Shown here: positions 1 through 7,950 of the stretch, piece after piece
Position numbering within the stretch: position 1 is the stretch's first letter
Layout: every line of letters begins with the position of its first letter
DNA from: Myxococcales bacterium
Lineage (GTDB): Bacteria; Myxococcota_A; Polyangia; Palsa-1104; JAEUJZ01
Reading direction: 5' to 3'
NCBI GenBank assembly: GCA_016794465.1
Contig: JAEUKA010000068.1
Coordinates: 227,285-291,284, forward strand
DNA: 64,000 nt
Position numbers and translations under genes: made by a program
The notes under the pieces: generated by a model
What the model saw: the letters and a program-made list of their open reading frames with translations, nothing else
What the model was told of the DNA's origin: nothing
The model's database searches: none

Positions 1-1071
1 GGGCATCTGGGAAACCTCCGTTTCGATGTGAAGAGGAACGTAGAGAGACAGAGACTTGTGCAGCGTGTGCTCGGCAGACACGCTGGCGCTCCGCGAAGGA
101 GTCAGCTGCGGCAGGTTGTCGAGCGCGCGGACAAAGTCCTGGATCTTGCCAAAGCGTCGCTCCCGATCCTTGGACAGGGCGGTGTCGATCGCCGCTGCGA
201 CATGTTCAGGAATTCCCGCCACCAGCTTGCGAACCGGAGTGTGCGGCTGGTGGCGAATCTGCAGACAGAGCTGGTACGGATTGGACTCCTGAAACGGCAG
301 CTGCCCGGTCAGGAGCTCGTAGGCGACGACGGCAAGTGACCACTGATCGGAGCGCGGATCGACCAGCTGACCTCCTGCGATGGTTGCTTCCGGAGCCAGA
401 TACGCAGGAGTCCCAATCACCAGTCCCTGGGTCAGGGGCGGACCGCTGGGAGACTTGGTGTCTGCTCCAAGTGTGCTCTCGGCCAAAAAGCCATCGAGTT
501 CATCGATCTTCGCCAGTCCGAAATCGAGCACCTTGATCTGCTGGAACAGACCCCCTTCCCCGTCGCCGCGCTGGCACAGAAAGATGTTGTTCGGCTTGAT
601 GTCCCTGTGCACGATTCCTAAGTCATGGGCGTACTGCAGAGCTGCGCCGACACCGCGTAGGATTTCGATCGCTTGGGAGGGCGGAAGGGCTCCTGCTTTG
701 CTGAGCAGAGAGTAGAGATCCTGTCCGTGCAAGAGCTCCATCACCAGGAAGTGAGTTCCGTCCTCGTCAACGCAGAACTCCCGAACTTCGACAATGTTGG
801 GATGGAACAGCCGAGCGACCACCGCCGCTTCCTTTTGAAAGCGACGCTCGGCATTCAGACAACGGACCGCACCAGAGAACACCAGCTTGATCGCACAGAG
901 CTGCTGACTGGCAAGATCGCGGGCCCGATACACCTCCCCCATCGCCCCAATTCCGAGCAGAGAGATGAGCTGATAGCGACCGGCCAGGACCCGTCCCGCG
1001 CGATAGCCACTCCGCTCCGGTGGCTGAAGCACGTCATTCGAGTGTATTGCGTGGGCGATCTTAGGCTTCAT
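1..1071 (-). CDS. Ser/Thr protein kinase, C-terminus cut by window edge
   Basis: Cytoplasmic Hanks-type kinase domain read on the minus strand and open to the left edge. Visible in order: the glycine loop LLGIGAMGEVYRA, the lysine in AIKLVF, the catalytic loop IVHRDIKPNN, the DFG segment KVLDFGLAK, and the activation-segment end GTPAYLAPEA. All catalytic residues are present, so it should be active. The part beyond the kinase domain lies outside the window, so a membrane span or sensor domain cannot be judged. ATG at 1071 is preferred because GGAGTGG lies just upstream; an in-frame ATG at 1095 and a GTG at 1119 are alternatives, with an upstream stop at 1138-1140. It belongs to the same broad kinase class as the enzymes further right. 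Confidence 0.9.
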   Translation of the reverse strand, partial: MKPKIAHAIHSNDVLQPPERSGYRAGRVLAGRYQLISLLGIGAMGEVYRARDLASQQLCAIKLVFSGAVRCLNAERRFQKEAAVVARLFHPNIVEVREFCVDEDGTHFLVMELLHGQDLYSLLSKAGALPPSQAIEILRGVGAALQYAHDLGIVHRDIKPNNIFLCQRGDGEGGLFQQIKVLDFGLAKIDELDGFLAESTLGADTKSPSGPPLTQGLVIGTPAYLAPEATIAGGQLVDPRSDQWSLAVVAYELLTGQLPFQESNPYQLCLQIRHQPHTPVRKLVAGIPEHVAAAIDTALSKDRERRFGKIQDFVRALDNLPQLTPSRSASVSAEHTLHKSLSLYVPLHIETEVSQMP

Positions 1072-1180
1072 GATCCACTCCAGGGGCTTGGGCATGGTGA
1101 TACAAATCGAAGGTTCCACGGAAAACAGGCACTGGCGCTATCGCTTGATTCGATGGATATAAACAATCAACATTGTCCAT

Positions 1181-1209
1181 TTATGCCATAGGCCGTGACT
1201 GTGGCATAA
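1181..1209. repeat. 8-bp inverted repeat in the kinase upstream region
   Basis: TTATGCCA (1181-1188) and its exact complement TGGCATAA (1202-1209) are separated by 13 bases. It lies about 110 bp upstream of the kinase start, in the roughly 470-bp stretch between the kinase and the VWA-like gene, where I see no convincing gene. It could be an operator for the kinase or part of a terminator for the upstream gene. There is no T-run, so a terminator is less likely. Confidence 0.35.
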
Positions 1210-1540
1210 GGTGTCAATGAGCGGTTGCTCTACTCGACCGGAAGTGGCCGAGCTGCGCTGCCTGCCGAAGAACCAAAGCACATGCTGTGCCACTCCAGCG
1301 GTAAGACCGTGTGGGGGCAAGTACGTCCATAGAAAAGCGAGTGAATGCCGGGATTTTCAGACGGAAGATGTCGGTGTGAGTGCGCAGCTTGCCCAGCTGG
1401 ACCGAAGCCCGCACCTTGTCGAAACAGCACATTGAGAAGTCGAATTGAAAACGACAGCAAGTACTTTAAATGGCACTTCATAGAGGCAGGAAGACGGAAT
1501 CAGCTGTTGGATTCAGGACTGCGATGAGATTGCCTCGTTG

Positions 1541-2671
1541 TTATTTTGAAATGATTCGTTTGCGGAGTTGGGTAAAGAGGGCGAGGAGGGTGAAGAGGGC
1601 GAGGGCCACTAGGACGGGGAGCCAGCGACGGGCGGGGCGCTGGGGGGTGAGGAGTCTCTCGACGGTGCGCGGTGGTGAGCTGGCTTCGCCGCAGTCTACG
1701 CTGAGGGTGGCGACGGGCGGCTGGCGAGCGAGCAGGTCTTCGATGGCCGGGCCCGAAAAGGTCAGCACCGAGGTGGCGCCAAGCTCGACAGCAAGTGAGT
1801 GCAGCTGGTCGGTGAGGAGCGCTCGCGTCGGGCGATCGGGCGTAAGCTTGATCCAGCGAAACGTGCCGGCGCTGCGCCACGACAGCTCGGCCAGGTTGAG
1901 CATCGGCAGCTGGTAGTTTTTGGCGGACAGCGCGAGTGCGTAGAGCGGTAGCTGCGCGGCAAACAGCTCGTCGCCAAGCTGCGCGAACCGTCGCGGAATC
2001 AGCTGCAGATCCATGCCGCTCCCGACGACGATGATGACTTGCCGAGGCGGCAGGCGGCCACTTGGCGCAGGCTGGCGCAGCGCGAGGAGTGCGGTGCGAC
2101 TCTGCGCGATGGCGTCGACGAGGGCCACCTCTACCTCGTCACTTTTGGGCAGCTCTTTGAGTGTTGCTGCTGCCGCGCCCGCCGTCGTCAGGGGCTGAAG
2201 TCGCGGGGTCGCACCGACGGTAATCAGCTGGAGCCGACTGGTCGCAGGCAGCTGGGTCGCAAACCACGCGCTCGCTGCGGCAACATCGTCGGCAAGCGAC
2301 TGATGCTGTAGCGATGTCTCGACGAGGAGCGCCACATCCAGCAACTGCTCGGTCTGCTCGGCGAAGCGACGCTGCGTCACCCGACAGCGGGGCGGCTGAC
2401 ACGACAGGGTCCGACCGTCAGCTCGTAGCTGCAGCGAGCGACCCGGCAGGACGTGCTCTCCGCCGAGAGTCGTCAGCTTGGCGAGGACACGAATGCGCTT
2501 TGTCGAGGCCAGCACCGACTCGACCTGACAGACCGGCCAGCGACGGGGGGTATCGACTGAGAAGCGGGCGCTCGGGGCTGCCTCGACACGCGACGACGGC
2601 AGGCCCAACAGGGTCAACAATCCGGCAATGCTTGAGCTCGCTATGTGAATATATAGAGCTTTTGTGATCAT
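1541..2671 (-). CDS. Membrane-anchored VWA-like protein with degenerate MIDAS
   Basis: About 376 residues. An N-terminal signal peptide ends near SSRVEAA, and a single C-terminal span (VLVALALFTLLALF) followed by a basic tail leaves most of the protein in the periplasm. The middle (residues about 120-320) has the alternating strand/helix layout of a von Willebrand A domain: DVALLVETS sits where DxSxS is expected, and RQVIIVVGSG and LPLYALALS follow. The metal-site aspartate and serines are largely lost, so metal-dependent binding is doubtful. Two cysteines near residue 90 (SCQPPRC) could pair. It is divergent from the amidase gene, with 75 bp between starts. No strong ribosome site is seen. 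VWA assignment is inferred from pattern only. Confidence 0.6.
   Translation of the reverse strand: MITKALYIHIASSSIAGLLTLLGLPSSRVEAAPSARFSVDTPRRWPVCQVESVLASTKRIRVLAKLTTLGGEHVLPGRSLQLRADGRTLSCQPPRCRVTQRRFAEQTEQLLDVALLVETSLQHQSLADDVAAASAWFATQLPATSRLQLITVGATPRLQPLTTAGAAAATLKELPKSDEVEVALVDAIAQSRTALLALRQPAPSGRLPPRQVIIVVGSGMDLQLIPRRFAQLGDELFAAQLPLYALALSAKNYQLPMLNLAELSWRSAGTFRWIKLTPDRPTRALLTDQLHSLAVELGATSVLTFSGPAIEDLLARQPPVATLSVDCGEASSPPRTVERLLTPQRPARRWLPVLVALALFTLLALFTQLRKRIISK
2634..2647 (-). repeat. Copy of the CACATAGCGAGCTC element
   Basis: Read on the minus strand this is CACATAGCGAGCTC. It is identical over 14 bases to 4680-4693, which lies just after the stop of the amidase gene in the opposite orientation, so the amidase gene sits between inverted copies. 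Here the element lies inside the signal-peptide codons of the divergent gene. Confidence 0.6.
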
Positions 2672-2746
2672 ATCGACGATCTGCGGTGTTCCGCATCATG
2701 TACACTCATAGCATATGATCACTATGTCGAGAGGAGATTGCAGTTG

Positions 2747-4666
2747 ATGAGCTCGGAAGAGAGGCCAGTAATTCTGCCTTCTGGCAAGCTCATCATCTGC
2801 GAGCGCTTGATTCAGACCGATGCCAAGATTGTAAACTGGCACGACGCACCCCACTTTAGTGCCTATCACCGCAGCTGCTATCGTGGCCCAAGTGGTCCGC
2901 GTACTGATCCGCATCCTTATCATCCCGCGCGCGGAATGGAAAATCGTACAGCTCGCTATCGTCCGCGCAAGGAACTACTCGGCCAGCGGACGGATCTTTC
3001 GATTCTGCAGCGGCTGATCCGGCAGCTGGTCATTCATCACGATGGCGCCAACAGCTCGGCGGAGTGCTTTCATATTCTCCATGATGAGCGCGGACTGTCG
3101 GTTCACTTTCTGATTGATACCGATGGCACCATTTATCAGACACTTGACCTGGCCGATGTGGCGTTTCATGCGCAGTTCGTCAATGGCTCGTCGCTGGGGA
3201 TAGAGCTATGCAATCGAGGAATCGTGTCGCTGCCGTGTGATGCCGAACACAAGAGTCACCGCGAGCCGCGTGATGTCACCATTCATGGTCACCCGTATCG
3301 AATGTGGAGCTATACAGATGCGCAGTATGATTCGCTATTTCGGTTGACTGTGGCGCTTGCTCGTGTGCTTCCCGAGCTGCCACTGCGGTATCCCAGCAAT
3401 CAAGGGCCGATTTATAGCAAGCTGCTGGAACCCGAGCGATTCAGCGGAATCCTCGGCCACTATCACGTTTCCGCAGAGAAGTGGGACCCGGGCTGCTTTG
3501 ACTTTCCGCGCTTGCTCGGGCTGGTGACGGGCACAGGCAGGGAGTCGCGCCTGGCCAGAGCAACGGGGGAGCGCGCGGAGCACCTGCCGCTGGGGCTGTC
3601 GCGTGCCGAGGAGCTGAGTCCGCACGGTGGGCTGTTTCCCGTCGGTCCGTGCGGCAAGGAGCTGGTCTGGCACGGCGGGCTGCACGTCCAGCGACGAGCG
3701 GGCGAGGCGGTGCCGGCGCTGCTGCAAGGGCAGGTGTGTGCGGCCCGGCTGAGCCGTCGCGACGGGCCGTTTGGGTCGACGAACTTTGTGCTGACGAAGC
3801 ACCGACTGAAGGGCCGATTCGGTGACGCGGTCTTTTTTATCCTCTATTACCACCTGGAGGCGGCGCTGGTCGTCGAGCGGGCTCCCCCGTTTTGGCAGCG
3901 CGCGCAGGCTCGACTTGGGGCGCTCGCGACGCTGCCGGGGCTGGAGGTGTGTTTTCCCGAGGTCGACTTGCTGGTCGGGGAGCATGTGGGCAATGTGGGT
4001 GTAGCGGGTCCGCGCGGGGCGCACGCGGCGCAGCTACACCTCGAGGTGCTGGCGCCAGACGAGGTCGCCCAGCGCCTGTTTCCGGGGCGCTTTGCCCAAA
4101 AGGACTGTGGGGGGCAGGCGCCGCGCTGTCTCGATCCCGCGATCTTGGCCAGCTTTTCCAGTGTCTCACCGTCGCTGCATCGGCTGCCGGGCTCGCAGAG
4201 AGACAGTCGGCTGCTCGGGCTGCGGCGCCTGGCGGTGCGCTTTCGCTCGGAGTGGCTGCTGCTCGGGGAAGACGAGTTTGATCGCGGGCTGCGCTCGACG
4301 GCGCTGTATCGGGGGGCGACGACGGAAGCGCGGCAGGCGGTCTATTGCGAGCAGGTGCTGCCGTCGGTGTGGCTTGACAAGCGGGTGGCGCAGCGGGTGG
4401 GCCTGCCGGTCGACGGAGTGGTCTGGCACTATCACCCCGCCGAGTTTCTGACGGCGCTCGACGAGCTGCACCGTGAGGCCCGTCCCAGTCCAGACACGAC
4501 CGCCGAGCGTGATGACCGGGCCGCCGAGGGTCCAGCCCAAGACGGCGCCAGCGGCGACGAAGGCTATGCCAGCGAGGAAGACCGGGCCGACTTTGTGCTT
4601 GGCGCTGGGGATGAGCTGTCGACGGAAGAGCTGGCCAGCGGCTATCCATCACACTGGCTTCGTTGA
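2747..4666 (+). CDS. Amidase_2/PGRP-like amidase fused to a degenerate M23-like domain
   Basis: About 639 residues with no signal peptide. The N-terminal half is an Amidase_2 (N-acetylmuramoyl-L-alanine amidase) domain: LVIHHDG (zinc His near 97-98), SLGIELCN (acidic residue), and GHYHVSAEKWDPG with His238, Lys245 and Asp247 in the AmpD/PGRP pattern. Residues about 300-440 resemble an M23/LytM endopeptidase: WHGGLH (309-313), LYYHLE (His369) and QLHLEV (429-434). His313 replaces the usual Asp, and Gln429 replaces the first His of HxH. The final 200 residues are unassigned and end in an acidic tail. AGGAG at 2732-2736 favours ATG 2747 over TTG 2738 or 2744. With two wall-cutting folds, no export signal and a T6SS next door, a T6SS effector role is plausible but unproved. 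Confidence 0.75.
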   Translation: MSSEERPVILPSGKLIICERLIQTDAKIVNWHDAPHFSAYHRSCYRGPSGPRTDPHPYHPARGMENRTARYRPRKELLGQRTDLSILQRLIRQLVIHHDGANSSAECFHILHDERGLSVHFLIDTDGTIYQTLDLADVAFHAQFVNGSSLGIELCNRGIVSLPCDAEHKSHREPRDVTIHGHPYRMWSYTDAQYDSLFRLTVALARVLPELPLRYPSNQGPIYSKLLEPERFSGILGHYHVSAEKWDPGCFDFPRLLGLVTGTGRESRLARATGERAEHLPLGLSRAEELSPHGGLFPVGPCGKELVWHGGLHVQRRAGEAVPALLQGQVCAARLSRRDGPFGSTNFVLTKHRLKGRFGDAVFFILYYHLEAALVVERAPPFWQRAQARLGALATLPGLEVCFPEVDLLVGEHVGNVGVAGPRGAHAAQLHLEVLAPDEVAQRLFPGRFAQKDCGGQAPRCLDPAILASFSSVSPSLHRLPGSQRDSRLLGLRRLAVRFRSEWLLLGEDEFDRGLRSTALYRGATTEARQAVYCEQVLPSVWLDKRVAQRVGLPVDGVVWHYHPAEFLTALDELHREARPSPDTTAERDDRAAEGPAQDGASGDEGYASEEDRADFVLGAGDELSTEELASGYPSHWLR

Positions 4667-4679
4667 CCCGCACAATTCA

Positions 4680-4779
4680 CACATAGCGAGCTCGAGTCTG
4701 ACGATAATTTGTCATATAGCGAGCTGAAGCCTGATAATAATGTGCGATATAGCGAGCAGATCAATCGCAGTAACCGAGA
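4680..4779. repeat. 33-bp tandem repeat, three copies
   Basis: Three direct copies start at about 4681, 4714 and 4747; the core ATAGCGAGC recurs at 4683, 4716 and 4749, an exact 33-bp step. Copies 1 and 2 match along most of the unit; copy 3 matches only in its first half. The step is close to three helical turns, which would place the cores on one DNA face. It lies between the amidase gene and the T6SS operon, about 230 bp upstream of tagJ. Isolated copies of the core occur elsewhere in the window. Confidence 0.8.
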
Positions 4780-5010
4780 GGCGAAAAGCGGATTTGCAGG
4801 CTCATCTATAAATCATTAAGAATGTGTGGCTATTTTTTGAAAACACCCTTGACATGTTGGGAACGTGTGGCACTTCTAGTATCCAGGAGCTAGATTGACT
4901 TAGCGCAATTCGGGTTGGCTGGCTGCACAATTGCAGAGGCCGCTATGTTGCCATAGTTGCTGTCTGGAACGTGACCTGCTGCGCCGTATTCCACGACGGG
5001 AGATGAAGAC
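4780..5010 (+). promoter_or_regulatory. Leader region of the T6SS plus-strand operon
   Basis: No gene is visible here. The stretch is A+T-rich compared with its surroundings, as promoters often are. TTGACA at 4849-4854 is a good -35-like hexamer, but the nearest -10-like hexamer (TAGTAT) is about 22 bases away, too far for a standard sigma-70 promoter. A TGGCAC at 4869-4874 lacks the matching -12 element of sigma-54. The ribosome site GGGAG at about 4998 sits 8 bases before the tagJ ATG. Promoter type is therefore unresolved. Confidence 0.4.
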
Positions 5011-5889
5011 ATGCGGGTGAAGTCTTTGCTTGCCGAAGGTCGATTGGACGAAGCACTGCAATTTGTGGAAGAGAGTGTTCGGAAAGATCCGATCGACTAT
5101 CGATTGCGAACCCAGCTATTCGCTTTGTGCTGCTTTGCCGGCAACTTCGAGCGGGCCCTCCTGCAGCTTACGATTCTGGCTCAGGAAGACCAAGAGGCCC
5201 ACGAAGGAGTAGCGGTGTACCGTGGCTTCATCGCGGCGTCGGCCCAGCGGGAACGGGTCATGCGCGGTGAGGAACCGGGGCAGTGTCTGTTTGCCGAGCC
5301 GGCGTATCTGCGCGAGCAGCTGCAGGTCATCCAACTGGCGGCAGCAGGTCAGGATGCCGAGGCCAAGCAGCTGGCTTCACTGGTGACAGCAAAGCGCGGC
5401 AAGCCGCTGATGCAGTGTGAGTCAGGGTCTGGCTTCGTTGGTGATGCCGATGATCGGATCGCTCCGTTTGCGGAAGTATTCATGCAGGATCGCTACGTCT
5501 GGGTGCCGTGGGAGCAGGTCCGTTCGCTGCGGGTGCCACAGCCGATTCACCTGCGGGATCTGCTGTGGACGCCGGTGGTGATGGAGTGCGGAATGGGGCC
5601 GCTGCGGGCGTTCATGCCGGTGCTGTATCCGGGCAGTGCGCAGAGTGCCGATCCACTGGTGCGTCTGGGGCGAGTGACGGTGTGGCAAGACAATGAGTCC
5701 GGACTCTCGGTGGCGAAGGGGGCGCGGCTGCTGTCGCTGAGTCCGGATGCGGAAGGCAGCGAGCCGGGCTGCGAGGTCGAGCTCTTGGCGCTGGGAATGC
5801 TGACGCAAGTGGTGTCAGGACCTGTGGTTGCGGGGGCGACAGAGGGCGTTCTGACCGAGCCGGCGATGCTGCTGGGAGAGTCGGTGTAG
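5011..5889 (+). CDS. tagJ: TagJ/ImpE-family T6SS accessory protein
   Basis: About 292 residues. It matches the ImpE (SciE) family: a helical, TPR-like N-terminal half (AEGRLDEALQFVEESVRKDP) followed by the family signature YVWVPWEQVRSLRVPQPIH and LRDLLWTPV. In other systems TagJ binds the sheath protein TssB and helps or tunes ClpV-driven disassembly; it is an accessory, not a core part. It is the first gene of the plus-strand T6SS operon and is 2 bp from tssA. The ATG at 5011 has GGGAG 8 bases upstream. Confidence 0.92.
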   Translation: MRVKSLLAEGRLDEALQFVEESVRKDPIDYRLRTQLFALCCFAGNFERALLQLTILAQEDQEAHEGVAVYRGFIAASAQRERVMRGEEPGQCLFAEPAYLREQLQVIQLAAAGQDAEAKQLASLVTAKRGKPLMQCESGSGFVGDADDRIAPFAEVFMQDRYVWVPWEQVRSLRVPQPIHLRDLLWTPVVMECGMGPLRAFMPVLYPGSAQSADPLVRLGRVTVWQDNESGLSVAKGARLLSLSPDAEGSEPGCEVELLALGMLTQVVSGPVVAGATEGVLTEPAMLLGESV

Positions 5890-5891
5890 CC

Positions 5892-7349
5892 ATGGCGGAC
5901 GGGCCTTCACTGCCGGGGATTGATGTGGCCGCGCTGCTCGCGCCGATTGCGCCGGGCGCACCGACCGGAGTCGATCTCCGCCAGCAGCCCAAGTCGGTCT
6001 TTTTGGAGATCGAAGGACTCCTAGATGGCAAAGGAGTCCCCGATGTCATCGTCGCTGACAGCGAAGGAAGGAAGTCCTCGCGGCGGGATGAGCGGGCGCT
6101 CTCGCAGTCGGTGTCAGAGGGTCTTTCGCGTGCTGTCGAGACGCTGACCAAGCAGAGCAAAGATCTGGAAGTGGCGATGCTGTGTGTGCAGGGTCTTTTG
6201 TCTGTGCATGGCTATGCCGGACTGTGGTGTGGGCTGTCGCTGGTAGCGGAGCTGCACGAGCGGTTCTGGAGTGATCTTTATCCGAATCCGCCGCCGAAAT
6301 ATCGAACCCATGATGACTACGATGAGCCGCTTCCCGAGCCCATTCCCGAGCCGCACGTACTGACGGAGCGGCGGGTCTTAGAGACTCGTCTGCGGGCGGT
6401 GGAAAAGCTGGAGCACCTTGCGCGGAGCCGGGTCAAGCTGGTGCCGCTCTTTGTCGCTGATGACGGAGCGCTGTGTCGGGTGGCAGACTGGGAAGCCGCA
6501 GCGACTGGGGATTCAGAGCTAACAGAGGCCGAGCTAACAGAGCGGGCGCAGAGTCAGTCCAAAGAGGTGTTTGCGGAACAGGAAGCGCAGCTTACGGGCT
6601 GCATCGCTGCGTGCGATCGGCTCGATGCGCTGCTGATTCAGATCTATCATCGCAAGCCCGATCCTGCGCATGGACTGCCAGAGCTGGACCCGCCGCCGCT
6701 GGCGCTGCTCCGCACCGAGCTGTCGAGCAGTCGATCCCTGGTGCGCTCACTGGCCGAGCAAAGTCGCAGCAGTAGCAAAGGGAATCGCAGCAGCAGCGTC
6801 GGAAAAAGTGACAGTGAAGGAGTCGCGGCTGCGCCTCTCAAAGGGGGTGAGGTGCCGCTCATCCGGGGCAGTGGCAAGTTCGCTCCCAAAGGTCGGACAG
6901 AGGCGCTGGGAATGCTGCTCGCAGCGGCGCAGTGTCTGCATCGAAATGAGCCGCTGAGTCCGCTGCCGCGACTGGTGCTGCAGTGTCTTCTGTGGGCGCG
7001 CAGTGACTCGCTGCGGATGTGGCTGGAAGACATGTTTCGGGTGTCTGAAAGCGAACAAGACGAGATCGTTCGGAGGCTGTCTTTGGATGCGGAGCCGAAG
7101 CTCTTGTCCGAGCGACTTCCGGGCGGCTGTCCCGTTCCCAAAGATCGTCAAGAGGCCCTGGCGATGCTCGCGGATGTGGCCGCAGAGCTACAGATCAGTG
7201 AGCCGCTGAGTCCGATTCCCTATCGCCTGGCGCAGGTCCTTTCGCTGGCGAGTGCAGGGAGTCCGCGCGCGTGGCTAGAGCATGTCTTTGCGGCTGACAG
7301 TCCGACGCGGAGTCGCATCGAGAGCGCGCTCGGACTTGGTCACAAGTGA
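5892..7349 (+). CDS. tssA: T6SS baseplate/cap protein TssA
   Basis: About 485 residues. The N-terminal ImpA domain is clear: DVAALLAPIAPGAPTGVDLR, then the conserved stretch around GYAGLWCGLSLVAELHERFW and LYP. TssA primes assembly of the sheath/tube at the baseplate. The C-terminal part contains two related modules. The first, residues about 335-400, has EALGMLLAAAQCL, EPLSPLP, and a W-x-E segment. The second, about 415-480, has EALAMLADVAAEL, EPLSPIP, and WLEHVF. This is the TssA C-terminal motif present twice in tandem. A Ser-rich linker (SRSSSKGNRSSS) precedes them. Confidence 0.93.
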   Translation: MADGPSLPGIDVAALLAPIAPGAPTGVDLRQQPKSVFLEIEGLLDGKGVPDVIVADSEGRKSSRRDERALSQSVSEGLSRAVETLTKQSKDLEVAMLCVQGLLSVHGYAGLWCGLSLVAELHERFWSDLYPNPPPKYRTHDDYDEPLPEPIPEPHVLTERRVLETRLRAVEKLEHLARSRVKLVPLFVADDGALCRVADWEAAATGDSELTEAELTERAQSQSKEVFAEQEAQLTGCIAACDRLDALLIQIYHRKPDPAHGLPELDPPPLALLRTELSSSRSLVRSLAEQSRSSSKGNRSSSVGKSDSEGVAAAPLKGGEVPLIRGSGKFAPKGRTEALGMLLAAAQCLHRNEPLSPLPRLVLQCLLWARSDSLRMWLEDMFRVSESEQDEIVRRLSLDAEPKLLSERLPGGCPVPKDRQEALAMLADVAAELQISEPLSPIPYRLAQVLSLASAGSPRAWLEHVFAADSPTRSRIESALGLGHK

Positions 7350-7398
7350 AGTGGTGAAGTCACATTCCCGTAAGGCGAAGCAGGAGTAGCAACTCGAC

Positions 7399-7947
7399 AT
7401 GGCACAGAGCATTCAGCAGACAAAGTCCAAGGTTCGCGCGCCGCGCGTTCACATCACCTATGACGTGGAAACCGACGGTGCGATCAAGATGGTGTCGCTT
7501 CCCTTTGTGATGGGAGTGGTCGCTGCGTTAAGTGGCGATCGGCACAACACCCAAGATCCAAACAAGAAGCTCAAGCCATTTGAAGATCGCAAGTTCGAGG
7601 ACATCAGCAACGTCAACTTTGATGAGGTGCTCAAGGGGGCCGCGCCGAGTCTGACCTTTGCGGTGGAGAACAAGCTGGAGGGAAAGAGTGACTCCAAGCT
7701 GAAGGTCGATCTGACCTTTGCGAGCATGAAGGACTTCGATCCAGAGGTGATTGCGACCAAGCTGGAGCCGACGCGGCAGCTGCTCGATCTCCGTCAGAAA
7801 ATGCACAGTCTGCTGACCCGTCTGGAAGGACAGGGAGAGGCCGACAAAATCCTGCGGGATGTGATCGAAAGCACGGCCAATCAAAAGTCCGCAAAGAGTG
7901 ACGCAGCGACGGTGGAACCGAGCGTTCCAGAGTCGAAGACGGAGTAA
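7399..7947 (+). CDS. tssB: T6SS contractile sheath small subunit TssB/VipA
   Basis: About 182 residues, the usual TssB length. Family landmarks are the N-terminal RVHITYDVETDGA, LPFVMGVVAALSG, DRKFEDISNVNFDEVL, and the helix near the end. With TssC it forms the contractile sheath in the cytoplasm that drives the Hcp tube. It is followed after 3 bp by tssC, as in nearly all systems, which keeps the two subunits in balance. AGGAG lies about 12 bases before the ATG. The last 25 residues are a polar tail without an assigned role. Confidence 0.96.
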   Translation: MAQSIQQTKSKVRAPRVHITYDVETDGAIKMVSLPFVMGVVAALSGDRHNTQDPNKKLKPFEDRKFEDISNVNFDEVLKGAAPSLTFAVENKLEGKSDSKLKVDLTFASMKDFDPEVIATKLEPTRQLLDLRQKMHSLLTRLEGQGEADKILRDVIESTANQKSAKSDAATVEPSVPESKTE

Positions 7948-7950
7948 GCC

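Noticed and set aside
3837..4673. 278-codon minus-strand frame over the end of the amidase/M23 gene
   Set aside because: The residues are mostly Pro, Ala and Arg, as expected from the complement of the real frame.
4849..4890. Sigma-54-type promoter before tagJ
   Set aside because: TGGCAC is present but no TTGC at the correct distance, so the -12 element is missing.
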